Below are positions 42,601-50,985 of a stretch of 64,000 bases of DNA, piece by piece. The position numbers and the translations under genes were made by a program. Origin of the DNA: Roseisolibacter agri (GTDB lineage Bacteria > Gemmatimonadota > Gemmatimonadetes > Gemmatimonadales > Gemmatimonadaceae). The stretch is taken from the NCBI RefSeq assembly GCF_030159095.1, contig NZ_BRXS01000005.1, forward strand, positions 434,001-498,000, read 5' to 3'. The notes under the pieces are model-generated. The model did not search any database. It was given only the letters and a program-made list of their open reading frames with translations, and had not been told where the DNA came from. Every line of letters starts with the position of its first letter. Positions within the stretch are counted from its first letter, which is position 1.

Positions 42601-44538
42601 GCCCGTCAGGTCGAGCTGCCCGCGCGCCGAGAAGGCGCCGCCGTCGCTCAGCCGCAGCGACGAGGCGACGCGCAGGTCGTCCATCGTGCCGGTGAGGCGG
42701 ATCGGGCCGCTCGCCGTGCCGCGCAGCCCCGCGGCCGGCGCGAAGCGGCCGACGGTGACGAGCGAGAGCGGACGCGCCGTGACGTCGACGTCGAACCAGG
42801 GCGCGGCGCGGCGCGGGCCGTCGGCGGCCGTGCGGCGGCGCGCGTCGTCGCGCAGCGGGGCGGGGGAGGTCGTCGCCACGGTGCGCGTCGGCGGCGCGGG
42901 CGCGCGCGCCGGCCGGTCGGCGCGGCCGAGCGCCACCGCCGCCCGTCCCGTCAGGCGCGAGCGCGCGCCGCGGTCCAGGTGCGTGAGGTCGAGCGACGAC
43001 GCGGTGAGCCGCGTGTCCGTGGACCCGTCGAGCGTCGCGACGCCGGTGAGCGTGCCGTGCACCGGCAGGTCGTCGACGAACAGCCGCGCGAGATCGACCT
43101 GCATCGGCGCCAGCTGCACGCGCATCCCCTTCGCGCGTACGACGCCCTCGCCCGTGCCGATCTCGCCGACGGCGACGACGCGGCTGCGGCCCGTGCGCGG
43201 GTCGTCGAACGTCACGTCGCCGTCCAGCTGCAGCGCCGACAGCGCGCCGTCCGCCGCCAGCCGCCCGCCGAGGATGCCGTGGCGCGGGACCTCGACGTTC
43301 GGCGCGAGCCGCTCGATGAGCCGCGTGTCGAGCTTCGTGAAGACGACCGCCGTCGAGTCGAAGGTCACGGGCGCGGTGCCCGCGGTGTCGCTGAGGACCA
43401 GCGCGACCCGCCCGCGCACCGTCGTCTCGCCGGTGCGCAGGTCGAGCGCGTCGAAGCGGTAGCCCTGCGACCGCTCCGCCAGCGCGATGGTGAAGTCGGA
43501 GGTCGCCGTGCCGTCCGGCAGGTCGGGCAGGATGAAGCGCACGTCCGCCAGCGACACCGGCGTGCCGCGCCCGCCAAGGCGCAGGTCGTCGGTCCTGAGG
43601 TCGTAGCGCCCGCTGAGCGTGGCGCGCGAGTCGGGCATGACCGCGAGCACGTTGCGCCACCAGACCGAGTCGCTCGAGATCTCCACGGCGCCCCGCGCCT
43701 GCCGCACGACGGCCGCGGGCGGGCGGAAGGGGAGCGCGACGACGCGCAGCGAGTCGATCTCGAAGCGACGCGACGCGAAGTCTGGGTGCGCGATGCGGAG
43801 GAGCGGGAAGCGGCCGTTCAGCTCGCGGTAGTCCTGCACGCGCTGGTAGCCGCCCGGGACGCGCTCGACCAGCGCGCGGCTCGCGCTGTCCAGCGCCGCG
43901 GCGATCGTGCTGTCGCGCGCGTTGCCGACGATCGAGCTGTCCGGCGACCACGGCGTGCGCACCGTCACCCGCCCGTCGACCACGCGCACCGCGCGCAGCA
44001 CGAGGTAGTCGCCCCAGCCCGGCGCGGTGCTCGTGTCGACCTTGGTGGTGTCGCGCGGGAAGATGCGCTCCCAGTTCCACTGCTCCCCCGGCCGGCGGTC
44101 GAGCACGATGACCGGGCGCCAGAGCGCGACGTCGGACAGCTCGACCTTCTTCGAGAAGAAGGAGCGCAGCCCGTAGCGCGTGCTGACCGAGTCGACGCGG
44201 AGGAACGGGTTGCCGGCCGAGTCGGCGATCGCGACGTCGTGCGCCGTGATCCCCTTCAGCAGGTTGCCCGAGATGCGGCCGAGCTGGAAGCGCCCGTGCA
44301 CGGTGTTCGCGAGCGCGGCGACGACGCGGCGGCGCAGCTGCTCGCGCCCCCAGTCGGTGTTGCTCACCACGAGCACGAGCGCGACCGCGACGGCGATCAG
44401 CAGGAGGAGCAGCCCCGCGATCCAGGCCGCGACGCGCCGGCCGCGGTGGTGCGGGTGGGCCGCGCGCTCGTGCGGGCCCGGCTCGGGCGACGGCTCGCCG
44501 TTGGCGTCGTCGCGGATGGTTGGCGGTGCGTGCGCCAT
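39691..44538 (-). CDS. tamB: Translocation and assembly module protein TamB (DUF490)
   Basis: A 1615-residue inner-membrane-anchored, periplasm-spanning protein. One N-terminal helix (about 38-60) precedes long stretches of repeated beta strands of AsmA/TamB type. The last ~450 residues form the DUF490/TamB domain: VQVDLARLF-like strands, QGTAAAPVIRGTATVAGAQY, DRVFVSGGARVLGGVIYVPES, EANVEVYSDGDLRLRV and ELNPNLQITAEYEV. The C-terminus ends in Phe (LFLVRRWRF), as in outer-membrane-directed proteins. It starts with an A shared with the BamA stop (TGATG). It serves lipid transport or autotransporter assembly with the upstream barrel protein. Confidence 0.88.
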   Translation of the reverse strand: MAHAPPTIRDDANGEPSPEPGPHERAAHPHHRGRRVAAWIAGLLLLLIAVAVALVLVVSNTDWGREQLRRRVVAALANTVHGRFQLGRISGNLLKGITAHDVAIADSAGNPFLRVDSVSTRYGLRSFFSKKVELSDVALWRPVIVLDRRPGEQWNWERIFPRDTTKVDTSTAPGWGDYLVLRAVRVVDGRVTVRTPWSPDSSIVGNARDSTIAAALDSASRALVERVPGGYQRVQDYRELNGRFPLLRIAHPDFASRRFEIDSLRVVALPFRPPAAVVRQARGAVEISSDSVWWRNVLAVMPDSRATLSGRYDLRTDDLRLGGRGTPVSLADVRFILPDLPDGTATSDFTIALAERSQGYRFDALDLRTGETTVRGRVALVLSDTAGTAPVTFDSTAVVFTKLDTRLIERLAPNVEVPRHGILGGRLAADGALSALQLDGDVTFDDPRTGRSRVVAVGEIGTGEGVVRAKGMRVQLAPMQVDLARLFVDDLPVHGTLTGVATLDGSTDTRLTASSLDLTHLDRGARSRLTGRAAVALGRADRPARAPAPPTRTVATTSPAPLRDDARRRTAADGPRRAAPWFDVDVTARPLSLVTVGRFAPAAGLRGTASGPIRLTGTMDDLRVASSLRLSDGGAFSARGQLDLTGVIGYDMLVTTTLFNANAVVAKAPRTSLTGRFAARGRGTDPATLTSTVAADITTSTIDTIAVDSSRIRLRAAQGIAQVDTFTVRAPGTAADLRGSFGLTGTRSGTLDYRIAIDSLPAIARYLPRDTGAVAPRPLLAAQQLAKARADSAARARRTMVAVAAGDSAPVPRVTVDTAPSIPKDSLSGSVFAAGRISGSIENFDLRGRAGATQLVALGNQVGRARVAYNWLGARTPGSALAVAAVADSVRVSGFALDSVDARATWRPDAVGTSSGTGVVAVFQDVGRSYDLRADYAIFPDRREATFSQLRLRFDSTLWAATRPGAVRWGQPGIEVETIELTNGATGRLFVDGKLPTTGPADLRVAVRDFEIGDALGLVQSDVAMTGRVSLDATLQGTAAAPVIRGTATVAGAQYRGTEVPDIRATVDYADARLRGNAEVTRGPRPVLTATGSLPINLALQGVTGPRLAENAQVTVDARLDSLPLDLASRFTDAVSDVRGTAAGTLSVRGPLKKPVATGDLQLADASLRLTATGTQLRDALGTVHLRGDTVVIDSIVGYTMTRRRGPLAIRGGIGIADATKPSFDVRLIADRARVLDNEQGRVDASAQISMYGPFDRVFVSGGARVLGGVIYVPESDKKQVLKAGDPAVFAVIDTTRLDVGELIPAQSPLLENLRMDLFVGVDRDTWVRSREANVEVYSDGDLRLRVDRAKQAIVLDGIVVTERGQYTFLSKRFQVKRGSATFVGSQELNPNLQITAEYEVKQAAREPLVIRIQIGGTVLAPRIALESDAQPPIAQTDLLSYLAFGSESGSLLQVGGSSVAGSSSGGVPIGATASLASKQLAGVALGVLADASEARLGRSLGADVLNITPVPDLPPEQFVELSGLETVLKGTQIEFGKYFNRQLFVGLQATPAFYTSKPPIPGFRVEYRFARLPGFSLESAWQPRFFLPEPSLAPAENVEAKNALGLFLVRRWRF

Positions 44539-47030
44539 CAGAACGCCTCGCCGATGGAGAGGTGGAGCGTGATGCGGTTCAGGAAGCCGCGGATGCCGGT
44601 CGCGCCGCTGCGCGGATAGATGCGGCAGCCCGGCGCGCCCTCGCCGCTGCAGCTGCGGTCGGGCGACAGGTCGAGCAGGCGCCGGCCGGTCGAGTCGTCC
44701 ACCTGCGTCACGACGGCGAGCGGCTCCTGCAGCGTCGGGCGGAAGCCCATGTCCACGCGCACCGGGCCGACGGGCGACAGGTAGCGCACGCCGACGCCCG
44801 GCGTCAGCGCCGCGGTGCCGCTGCCGAGGTCGCGCAGCGTCCGCTCGCCGAGCATCGCGCCGTCGAGGAAGACGGCGCCCCAGATCTGTCGCCAGATCGG
44901 GAGGCGCACCTCGACGTTCCCCTCGAGCAGCGTCGTGCCGCCGAGCGGTCGCGGGATGAAGCGGTCGTCGGCGATCTCGTTGCGGCGCTGCGCGAAGCAG
45001 TCGACGAGCGACGTCGGCGCGGGGCAGGCGTAGGCGGACTGCTTCACGCCCGCGATGGTCGTGTCGCGCCGCCCGCGGATGTCGTCGGGCGAGACCGTCA
45101 GCACGCGCGGGCCGAGCTGGTTCTCGCCGAAGCCGCGGACGCTCTGCGAGCCGCCGGCGTAGAAGCGCTTGCGCGGGTGCAGGATCTGCCCGCCGTCGTC
45201 CATCCCGCTCGGCACGCCCACCGCGGCGTTGGTGCCCGGGAGCGCGTCCACCCAGCCGCCGCGCGCGCGGAGCGCCAGGATGCTGCGGCGGAAGGGGAGG
45301 CGGCGGTAGGTGGAGCCCTCGGCGGTGACGCGGTTGTAGCGGAAGTCCGAGAAGCTGATGCGCGACGCGTGCTCGGCCTCGAAGCGCGCGAGCGTGCCGC
45401 GGGTCGGGAAGAGCGGGTCGTCGGCGCGGTTGATGTTGGCGGTGAGCGCCAGCGGCGAGAGCCGCTGCTGGCCGCGCAGCGCCTCGATCGTGCCGTCGTC
45501 GCAGACGCCGTAGTTGACGCAGAAGTAGACGTCGCCCGCCTCGACGCGGCTGATCTCGAAGCGGTAGGTCCCGCTGGCCGGCACGTCCTCGCTGAGCTGG
45601 CGCGTGAAGGCGACGTTGGCGCCCTGGCCGCGGTCGACGAACACGCCCGGCGAGCTGCGGCGGTGCACGAACAGCCCCGCGCCGAGCGTGTTGCGCGGGG
45701 AGCCGAACCAGCGCTGCCGCAGGTCGATGCCGGCCGAGTAGGTGGGCGCGAAGTAGCGGCCCTGCTGGCGGATCGCCTCCTGCGCCGCGTTGCCCTGGTA
45801 CGGGTTCGCGTAGCTGAACGGGAAGACGTTGTAGAGCTGCGCCGCGCCCAGGTTGCCCACCGCGCCGGTGATGTCGAGCCGCCGCGCGTCGCCGAGCCAG
45901 TAGTTGTGCGTGAAGCGCCCCTCGACCTGCAGGAAGTCGGCGGTGTTGAAGCCGGCCGCGACGCGCGCCTCGCGCGCGGGGCCCTCGACGACGCAGACGA
46001 CGAGCGCCTTGGAGCTGTCGCCGGCCGCGGCGTCGGCGCGGGCGCCGGCGGTGGCGCGCACGGGCGCCGCGCCGCCCGCGGCGGTGCTGGTCTGCTGCGC
46101 GCAGACCGTGCGGCCGGTGGCGGCGTCGCGCGCGACGGCGGTGTCGATCAGCGCGCTGCGGAAGAGCCCCGACTCGTAGAGCGCGCGCTGGCTGCGCGCG
46201 ATGTCGGAGCGCACGAACAGGTCGCCCGGCTCGATGAAGAGCGAGCGGCGGATCGTCTCCTCCTTCACGTCCTGCCGGGTGCCGGTGCGCACGACGTCGA
46301 TGCGCGAGACGTACGTGAGCCGTCCGCGCTGCACCGGGAGCCGCACGGCCGCGGTGTCGGCCGAGTCGTCGACGGCGATCACGGGCCGGTCCACCTGCGC
46401 GTCGCCGTAGCCGCGCTGCCAGTAGGCGTTGCGCAGGTCGACGACGGTGGAGTCGAGGCGGAAGAGGTCGAGCGGCTCGCCGGGCTGCGGGCGCACGATC
46501 CGTCCGCGGCCGCGCCGCCGCCGCCCCACCTGGCCCGCCGGGTCGTCGACGGCGATCGTCTTCACGATCGTCGGCGCACCCTCGGTCACCTTGAAGGTGA
46601 CGCGCACGGCGTTCTCGCCGACGCGCGTGACGACCGTGTCGACGGTCGCGTCGCGCCAGCCGTGCTTGTAGTAGAAGACGAGCAGGCGCACGAGGTCGCG
46701 CGCCAGCTCGGTGCGGTCGAGGTAGCGCCGCTCGTAGATGTACGGCGACTTGGAGATCCAGCAGAACGGCGTGAAGGCGAGCCCGAGGCAGGCGGACTCC
46801 TTGGTCGCCACCGCCTGGGCGACCTCGTCGCGGCGCAGCTGCTTGACGCCCTCGAAGCGGACGTCCTTGACCTCGGGGCGCTCGGTCTCGCCACGATCGT
46901 CGCGGATGGTCTGCGCGGCCAGCGCACGCGGGCGCACGACGGATCCGGTGGCGGCGGCACCGGCCAGCAGCGCGCACGCGACGAGCGCCGTCCGCGCTCC
47001 ACGGAGGCGGGCGGAAGGGAGAGGTCGCAT
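44538..47030 (-). CDS. BamA/TamA (Omp85) outer-membrane assembly protein
   Basis: An 830-residue protein. Signal peptide ends ALAAQTI (about residue 39). Three POTRA-like units follow: KDVRFEGVKQLRRDEVAQAV, RLLVFYYKHGWRDATVDTVV and TYVSRIDVVRTGTRQDVKEETIRR (all shown in part), then FNTADFLQVEGRF and a 16-strand barrel. The key VRGF loop of Omp85 proteins is present as AGGSQSVRGFGENQLGPR. The barrel ends in Phe (LHLSIGEAF). One POTRA insert with an arginine-rich run (VGRRRRGRGRIV) is unusual. It is co-translated with tamB, so it may be TamA-like rather than the sole BamA. ATG 47030 is chosen; a GTG lies 9 nt upstream. Confidence 0.88.
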   Translation of the reverse strand: MRPLPSARLRGARTALVACALLAGAAATGSVVRPRALAAQTIRDDRGETERPEVKDVRFEGVKQLRRDEVAQAVATKESACLGLAFTPFCWISKSPYIYERRYLDRTELARDLVRLLVFYYKHGWRDATVDTVVTRVGENAVRVTFKVTEGAPTIVKTIAVDDPAGQVGRRRRGRGRIVRPQPGEPLDLFRLDSTVVDLRNAYWQRGYGDAQVDRPVIAVDDSADTAAVRLPVQRGRLTYVSRIDVVRTGTRQDVKEETIRRSLFIEPGDLFVRSDIARSQRALYESGLFRSALIDTAVARDAATGRTVCAQQTSTAAGGAAPVRATAGARADAAAGDSSKALVVCVVEGPAREARVAAGFNTADFLQVEGRFTHNYWLGDARRLDITGAVGNLGAAQLYNVFPFSYANPYQGNAAQEAIRQQGRYFAPTYSAGIDLRQRWFGSPRNTLGAGLFVHRRSSPGVFVDRGQGANVAFTRQLSEDVPASGTYRFEISRVEAGDVYFCVNYGVCDDGTIEALRGQQRLSPLALTANINRADDPLFPTRGTLARFEAEHASRISFSDFRYNRVTAEGSTYRRLPFRRSILALRARGGWVDALPGTNAAVGVPSGMDDGGQILHPRKRFYAGGSQSVRGFGENQLGPRVLTVSPDDIRGRRDTTIAGVKQSAYACPAPTSLVDCFAQRRNEIADDRFIPRPLGGTTLLEGNVEVRLPIWRQIWGAVFLDGAMLGERTLRDLGSGTAALTPGVGVRYLSPVGPVRVDMGFRPTLQEPLAVVTQVDDSTGRRLLDLSPDRSCSGEGAPGCRIYPRSGATGIRGFLNRITLHLSIGEAF

Positions 47031-47075
47031 GACGGCCACCCCAAGCGCAAAGCCCGGGCCGGGCGGGCCCGACGC

Positions 47076-47232
47076 GGCGGAGAACGGAACGGCGGAGGAC
47101 GGAAGGGCGGAAAACGAACGGGCGCGAAACGAAAGGGCGGACCCTTCGAGCTCGAAGCTCGGAGCGTCCGCCCTTTCGTCACACGCGGTATCGTCCTCCG
47201 CCGTTCCGTCCTCCGCGGTTCCGTTCTCCGCA
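47076..47232. repeat. Family B inverted repeat, copy B5
   Basis: Units GCGGAGAACGGAACG and GCGGAGGACGGAAGG, then GAAAGGGCGGACCCTTCG and the complementary right arm with GTCCGCCCTTTCG, ending CCGTTCTCCGC. It lies between Rho (downstream side) and the BamA start. Confidence 0.87.
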
Positions 47233-47244
47233 GGACCCGAACGA

Positions 47245-49272
47245 CTACGCGTCCTTGAGAGTCGCCAGCAGCACGTCGTTGTCCTTCGTGTTCCCGATCC
47301 GCTTCGTCAGCCAGCTGATCGCCGCCGACGACGGCATCTGCTGCAGCCCGCGCCGGAGGATGAACACCGCGTCCAGCTGGTCGGGGCGGAACAGCTTGTC
47401 CTCGCGCCGCGTGCCCGAGGCCGGGATGTCGATCGCCGGGAAGAGGCGCTGCTCCGCGAGCGACCGGTCCAGCTTGATCTCGCAGTTGCCCGTCCCCTTG
47501 AACTCCTCGAAGATCACGTCGTCCATCCGCGACCCCGTCTCGACGAGCGCGGTGCCGATGATCGTCAGCGACCCGCCGCCGTGCGACGCCGCCACCGCGC
47601 GCGCCGACCCGAAGAACGCCTTCGGCGTCTGCATCGCGTTGGCATCGAGGCCGCCCGAGAGCGTCCGGCCGACGCCGCGCGCCGCGTTGAACGCGCGCGC
47701 CATGCGCGTGATCGAGTCGAGCACGATCACCACGTCCTTGTTCTGCTCCACCAGGCGGCGCGAGCGCTCCATCACCATCTCCACCACCTCGCGGTGGCGC
47801 TCGGCCGGCATGTCGAAGCTCGACGCCACGACCTCGCCGTAGCCGACCTGCACCATCTCGCTGACCTCCTCGGGGCGCTCGTCGACGAGCAGCACCAGGA
47901 GCACCGCGTTCGGGTGGTTGACCGCCACGCCCTCGACGATCGCCTGCAGCAGCATCGTCTTGCCGGAGCGGGCGGGCGCCACGATCAGCGCGCGCTGCCC
48001 GAAGCCGATCGGGGCGATCAGGTCCACCACGCGGCGCGTCAGCTCGGGGCCGCCCTTGGCCGGCTTGCCCGTCTCCAGCTTCAGCTTGCGCTCGGGGTAG
48101 GTCGCCAGCAGCGCCTGGAAGTCGGGACGCTTGACCTCGGGCGTCGGCTCCAGCCCGTTCAGCGTCTGGATGTCGGTGACGACGGTGCGGCCGCGGTGGT
48201 CGCGCCCCGCCATCGCCGTCACGGCGTCGCCCTTCCGCAGCGTGTACTGCCGCACGAGGTGCGTGGGGACGAACGGGTCGTTCGGCGCGGGCAGGTAGCT
48301 GTTCGCCGCCTGGCGCACGAAGCCCCCCTCGCGGCCCAGGTCCATCCAGCCGGAGACCTCGGTGTCGGCGACGACCTGCGACGGCGCGGGCCGGTCGTTC
48401 GCGAAGTCGTTGCGGTTGCGCCCGCGCTGGCGCTGGCGCCGGCCGCGGCCGCGGAACTCGTCGCGGTCGCGTGGGCCGCCCTGGCCCGGCGGCGCGTAGC
48501 CGTTGCTCGCCGCCGCGTCGCGCGGCCCGTCACGGAACCCCTCGCGGTGCCCGTCGCGCTGGTTGGGCCGCTGTCCGTCGCGCGCGCCGTCGCGCCCGTG
48601 CTGGAACTGGCCGCCCTGCGGTCCGGGCCCGCCGGGCTGTCCGCCCTGGCCGCCGCGGCGGCGGCGCCGGCCGCGGCTGCGGAACTCGCGGCCGCTCTCC
48701 CCCTCGCGGCGCGCGCCGCTGTCGCGGTCGAACTCGCGGCCGCCCTCACGCGCGCCGTCGCGCGCCGGCGCGGCCTCGTCGCGCGGCTCGCGCACCTCGC
48801 GCGGCTCCTCGCGCACCGACTCGCGCGGTGGAGCACTCTCACGGGCGCTCTCTCGCGGCGCGTCGCCGCCGAAGCTCGCCACGCCCTCCACCACCACGTC
48901 GCCCGTCGGGTCCGCGCCCGCCGATCCCGTGCGCGGCACGCGCGGCGTCCGCGGGGTGCGCGCCCGGCGCGCGGGGCGCTCCGGGGCCTCGCTGCCGTCG
49001 CCGCCGCTCGCCGCGCCAGCCGCCGACTCGGCCGGCGCCGCAGCCGTGGGGGCGGGGGACTCGGCCGCCGCGGCCGCGGCGCGCGTGGTGCGGGGGCGCC
49101 GCCGCACGGGCTCGCGCGCCTCGCCGGCGTCGCCCGACGCCGTCGCGGTGCCGGTGGACCGGCCGCCGGCGCTGTCGTCGCGGTAGGGGTTGAGCTCCCC
49201 GGCGTCCGCCGACGGGGAATCGGCCGGACCCTGCCCCCGGCTACGCCGAGTGGGGCGACGAGGTTCGTTCAT
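47245..49272 (-). CDS. rho: Transcription termination factor Rho with 300-residue disordered N-terminus
   Basis: A 675-residue protein. Residues ~1-300 are low-complexity, Arg/Gly/Asp/Glu-rich, with RGRRRRRGGQGGQPGG and RGRGRRQRQRGRNRND stretches, and replace the usual Rho N-terminal helical domain. The primary RNA-binding cold-shock-like domain is at about 305-378 (VSGWMDLGREGGFVR). The ATPase core follows: P-loop APARSGKTMLL (about 432-442), the VLLVDERPEEVSEM Walker-B region, the Q-loop and R-loop (AFNAARGVGRTLSGG, GTALVETGSRMDDVIFEEFKGTGN). It is an RNA translocase ending transcription. Start ATG 49272. The long spacer upstream may be its leader. Confidence 0.93.
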   Translation of the reverse strand: MNEPRRPTRRSRGQGPADSPSADAGELNPYRDDSAGGRSTGTATASGDAGEAREPVRRRPRTTRAAAAAAESPAPTAAAPAESAAGAASGGDGSEAPERPARRARTPRTPRVPRTGSAGADPTGDVVVEGVASFGGDAPRESARESAPPRESVREEPREVREPRDEAAPARDGAREGGREFDRDSGARREGESGREFRSRGRRRRRGGQGGQPGGPGPQGGQFQHGRDGARDGQRPNQRDGHREGFRDGPRDAAASNGYAPPGQGGPRDRDEFRGRGRRQRQRGRNRNDFANDRPAPSQVVADTEVSGWMDLGREGGFVRQAANSYLPAPNDPFVPTHLVRQYTLRKGDAVTAMAGRDHRGRTVVTDIQTLNGLEPTPEVKRPDFQALLATYPERKLKLETGKPAKGGPELTRRVVDLIAPIGFGQRALIVAPARSGKTMLLQAIVEGVAVNHPNAVLLVLLVDERPEEVSEMVQVGYGEVVASSFDMPAERHREVVEMVMERSRRLVEQNKDVVIVLDSITRMARAFNAARGVGRTLSGGLDANAMQTPKAFFGSARAVAASHGGGSLTIIGTALVETGSRMDDVIFEEFKGTGNCEIKLDRSLAEQRLFPAIDIPASGTRREDKLFRPDQLDAVFILRRGLQQMPSSAAISWLTKRIGNTKDNDVLLATLKDA

Positions 49273-49869
49273 GCAGCGCGAGGTGTGAGAGGTGGGGCCC
49301 CGCATGCGCGGCCGCGCGGCGCTCGCCGGCGGTCACGACAACGGGTTCGCCGCGCGATGCGCGGCGGTGCGGCCGCTCGGCGCGAGCGTCCGGATGACCG
49401 GGCGGCGCGCCGCGCCGGAAGGGCGCGCGTCGGCGACGCACGGTGTGCGACTCGGGGGGTCGGCGGCCGGGCCGCCGGACAGTCCAACCGTCGGCGCGGA
49501 CCGGACGCGCGAGGCGTCGGGTCGGGCCGGACGTCGTCGGCCGTCGCCCGGCGCCGCGTGCCGGACGTACGGACACGATGCGGGTGCGGCGGGCCCTGCG
49601 TGCCGCGGGCGACACTCGGAGCGCGGACGAAGCACGCGCGTTCCGGTCACCGAGTGGCGTGTGCGCGAGCGGGGCGAGCCGAGCGAGGAAGGCGTCGCAC
49701 CCGACGCGGGGCCGGACCGCTGCGGTCCGCCCTGCCCGTGGCCCTACGAATGTGGGCAGTGGTCGGACGCCGCGCAACCCGCGCGCACCCCTCCGCGCGC
49801 GGTCGTGACGTCCGGGTCCCCGCCGGTGACGCTCTGCCAGTCGCGTGCCCGGCGCGCCCCGAGCCTCGC
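49273..49869. other. Long divergent spacer upstream of rho
   Basis: A ~600-nt region between two divergent starts with no frame of coding character. It contains a hairpin GGACCGC/GCGGTCC at 49714-49728 and CTGCCC/GGGCAG at 49732-49758. Possibly a long rho leader used for autoregulation; no rho-leader motif can be recognised. Confidence 0.4.
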
Positions 49870-49875
49870 TAGCTT
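49870..49875 (+). promoter_or_regulatory. Leaderless -10 box of the gene at 49882
   Basis: TAGCTT followed by CCGCGC (6 nt) and ATG 49882. Same hexamer as nadB. Confidence 0.6.
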
Positions 49876-49881
49876 CCGCGC

Positions 49882-50481
49882 ATGCCCCACACGTCGCACA
49901 CCCTCGATCTCTCCGCCGCCGTCGCGGACGCGGTCGCGCGCTACGAGGCGCAGGCCGACGTCGTCGCGCTGCACACGCGGCTCGCCGAGCTGGCCGACGG
50001 CGCCGATGCCGACGCGCTGATCGCCGCCGCGGCGCCCTACGCCCAGATCCCCGAGGTGGCCGGCCCGCTCTACGAGCGCGTCGTCCAGCAGCGCCCGCAC
50101 GACGCGCGCGCCCTCGTCGTCCTCGCCAACGCCTACTGGCTGCACGGCCGCGGCCCCGACGTCGTCGGCGAGCTGGCCACGCGCGCCATCGCCGCCGACC
50201 CCACCAACCGCGGCGCCTGGCACCTCTGGGCGCTCGCCGAGTCCGACCCGCGCCAGCGCACCGCGCGCTGGCACCAGGTCACCAAGCGCTTCCCGCAGGA
50301 CTTCCTCGCCAAGGCGCTGCTGGCCGACAACGCCGCCTCGCTGGCCGGCGCGGAGCACGACGACGAGGCGCTCGTCCTCGCGATCGCGACCTACGAGGAG
50401 CTGCTCGCCAACACCGACGTGCCCGAGCAGCGCGGCGCGCTCGAGAACGCGCTCAAGACCCTTCGCGGCTGGAAGCTCTGA
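49882..50481 (+). CDS. Small TPR-like protein
   Basis: A 199-residue cytosolic helical protein. Tetratricopeptide-like helix pairs: AGPLYERVVQQRPHDARALVVLANAYW, ATRAIAADPTNRGAWHLWALAESDP and LATYEELLANTDVPEQRGALENAL-type (quoted in part). No catalytic motif. Its stop overlaps the next gene's start (TGATG), suggesting it scaffolds the AhpD-like protein. Function otherwise unknown. Start follows a leaderless -10. Confidence 0.65.
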   Translation: MPHTSHTLDLSAAVADAVARYEAQADVVALHTRLAELADGADADALIAAAAPYAQIPEVAGPLYERVVQQRPHDARALVVLANAYWLHGRGPDVVGELATRAIAADPTNRGAWHLWALAESDPRQRTARWHQVTKRFPQDFLAKALLADNAASLAGAEHDDEALVLAIATYEELLANTDVPEQRGALENALKTLRGWKL

Positions 50482-50885
50482 TGTCTCCGGATCATTCGAA
50501 CCATCCCGCGCCCGCCGCGCCGACGGCCGACGCCGAGGCGCCCGGCTCCCTCGAGGAGTTCCGCCGCTTCCGCGAGCGCATGAACGCCGAGATCCTCGGC
50601 GAGAACAACCTGGTGGTCAACCGCTTCTTCGCGCTCGACGGCCGCGCCTACGAGGCGGGCGCGCTCGACGTGAAGACGAAGGAGCTCCTCGGCCTCGTCG
50701 CGTCGCTCGTGCTGCGCTGCGACGACTGCATCACCTACCACGTGATCCGCTGCCGCGAGGAGGGCGTCACCCGCGCGGAGGCGTTCGAGGCGCTGTCGAT
50801 CGGGCTGATCGTGGGCGGGTCGATCGTGATCCCGCACATGCGGCGCGCCGTCGACCGCTGGTCCGAGGTCGAACGGAAGTCCTGA
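50481..50885 (+). CDS. AhpD-like carboxymuconolactone decarboxylase family protein
   Basis: A 134-residue protein of the CMD/AhpD all-alpha family. The redox motif LRCDDCITYHVIRC has CxxC followed by His at +4, as in AhpD-type thiol peroxidase partners. The conserved KTKELLGLVASLVLRC entry helix and EEGVTRAEAFEALSIGLIVGG helix are present. ATG overlaps the upstream stop by one nucleotide. It may reduce a peroxidase or act as a peroxide-handling dehydrogenase partner; carboxymuconolactone decarboxylation is unlikely given CxxC. Confidence 0.85.
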   Translation: MSPDHSNHPAPAAPTADAEAPGSLEEFRRFRERMNAEILGENNLVVNRFFALDGRAYEAGALDVKTKELLGLVASLVLRCDDCITYHVIRCREEGVTRAEAFEALSIGLIVGGSIVIPHMRRAVDRWSEVERKS

Positions 50886-50894
50886 TCCCTCATA

Positions 50895-50974
50895 CGCTCG
50901 GCGCTCCGCGCTCGGCGCTCACCGTCCTCGCGGGACGACGTGAGCGCCGAGCGCGGAGCGCCGAGTGCCGAGGA
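50895..50974. repeat. Family C-like perfect inverted repeat, copy C4
   Basis: CTCGGCGCTCCGCGCTCGGC and its complement GCCGAGCGCGGAGCGCCGAG form a ~26-bp stem (50898-50923 with 50939-50965) between convergent genes. It uses GCCGAGC variants like the array at 408-430. Confidence 0.8.
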
Positions 50975-50985
50975 GGGTCAGTCGA

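Noticed and set aside
39565-44619. A ~1.7-kb-codon open frame antisense to tamB
   Set aside because: It is Arg/Val/His-rich filler opposite a gene with clear TamB/DUF490 motifs and outer-membrane-type C-terminus; absence of stops follows from GC-rich codon use.
44538-46977. tamB extended upstream into the BamA region in another frame, giving a 2428-residue product
   Set aside because: The region overlaps the recognised Omp85 gene in a different frame. The N-terminal helix and the TGATG coupling place the tamB start at 44538.
49273-49869. Several short frames in the rho upstream spacer considered as genes
   Set aside because: They lack ribosome-binding sites, have no domain, and their composition is the same in all frames.
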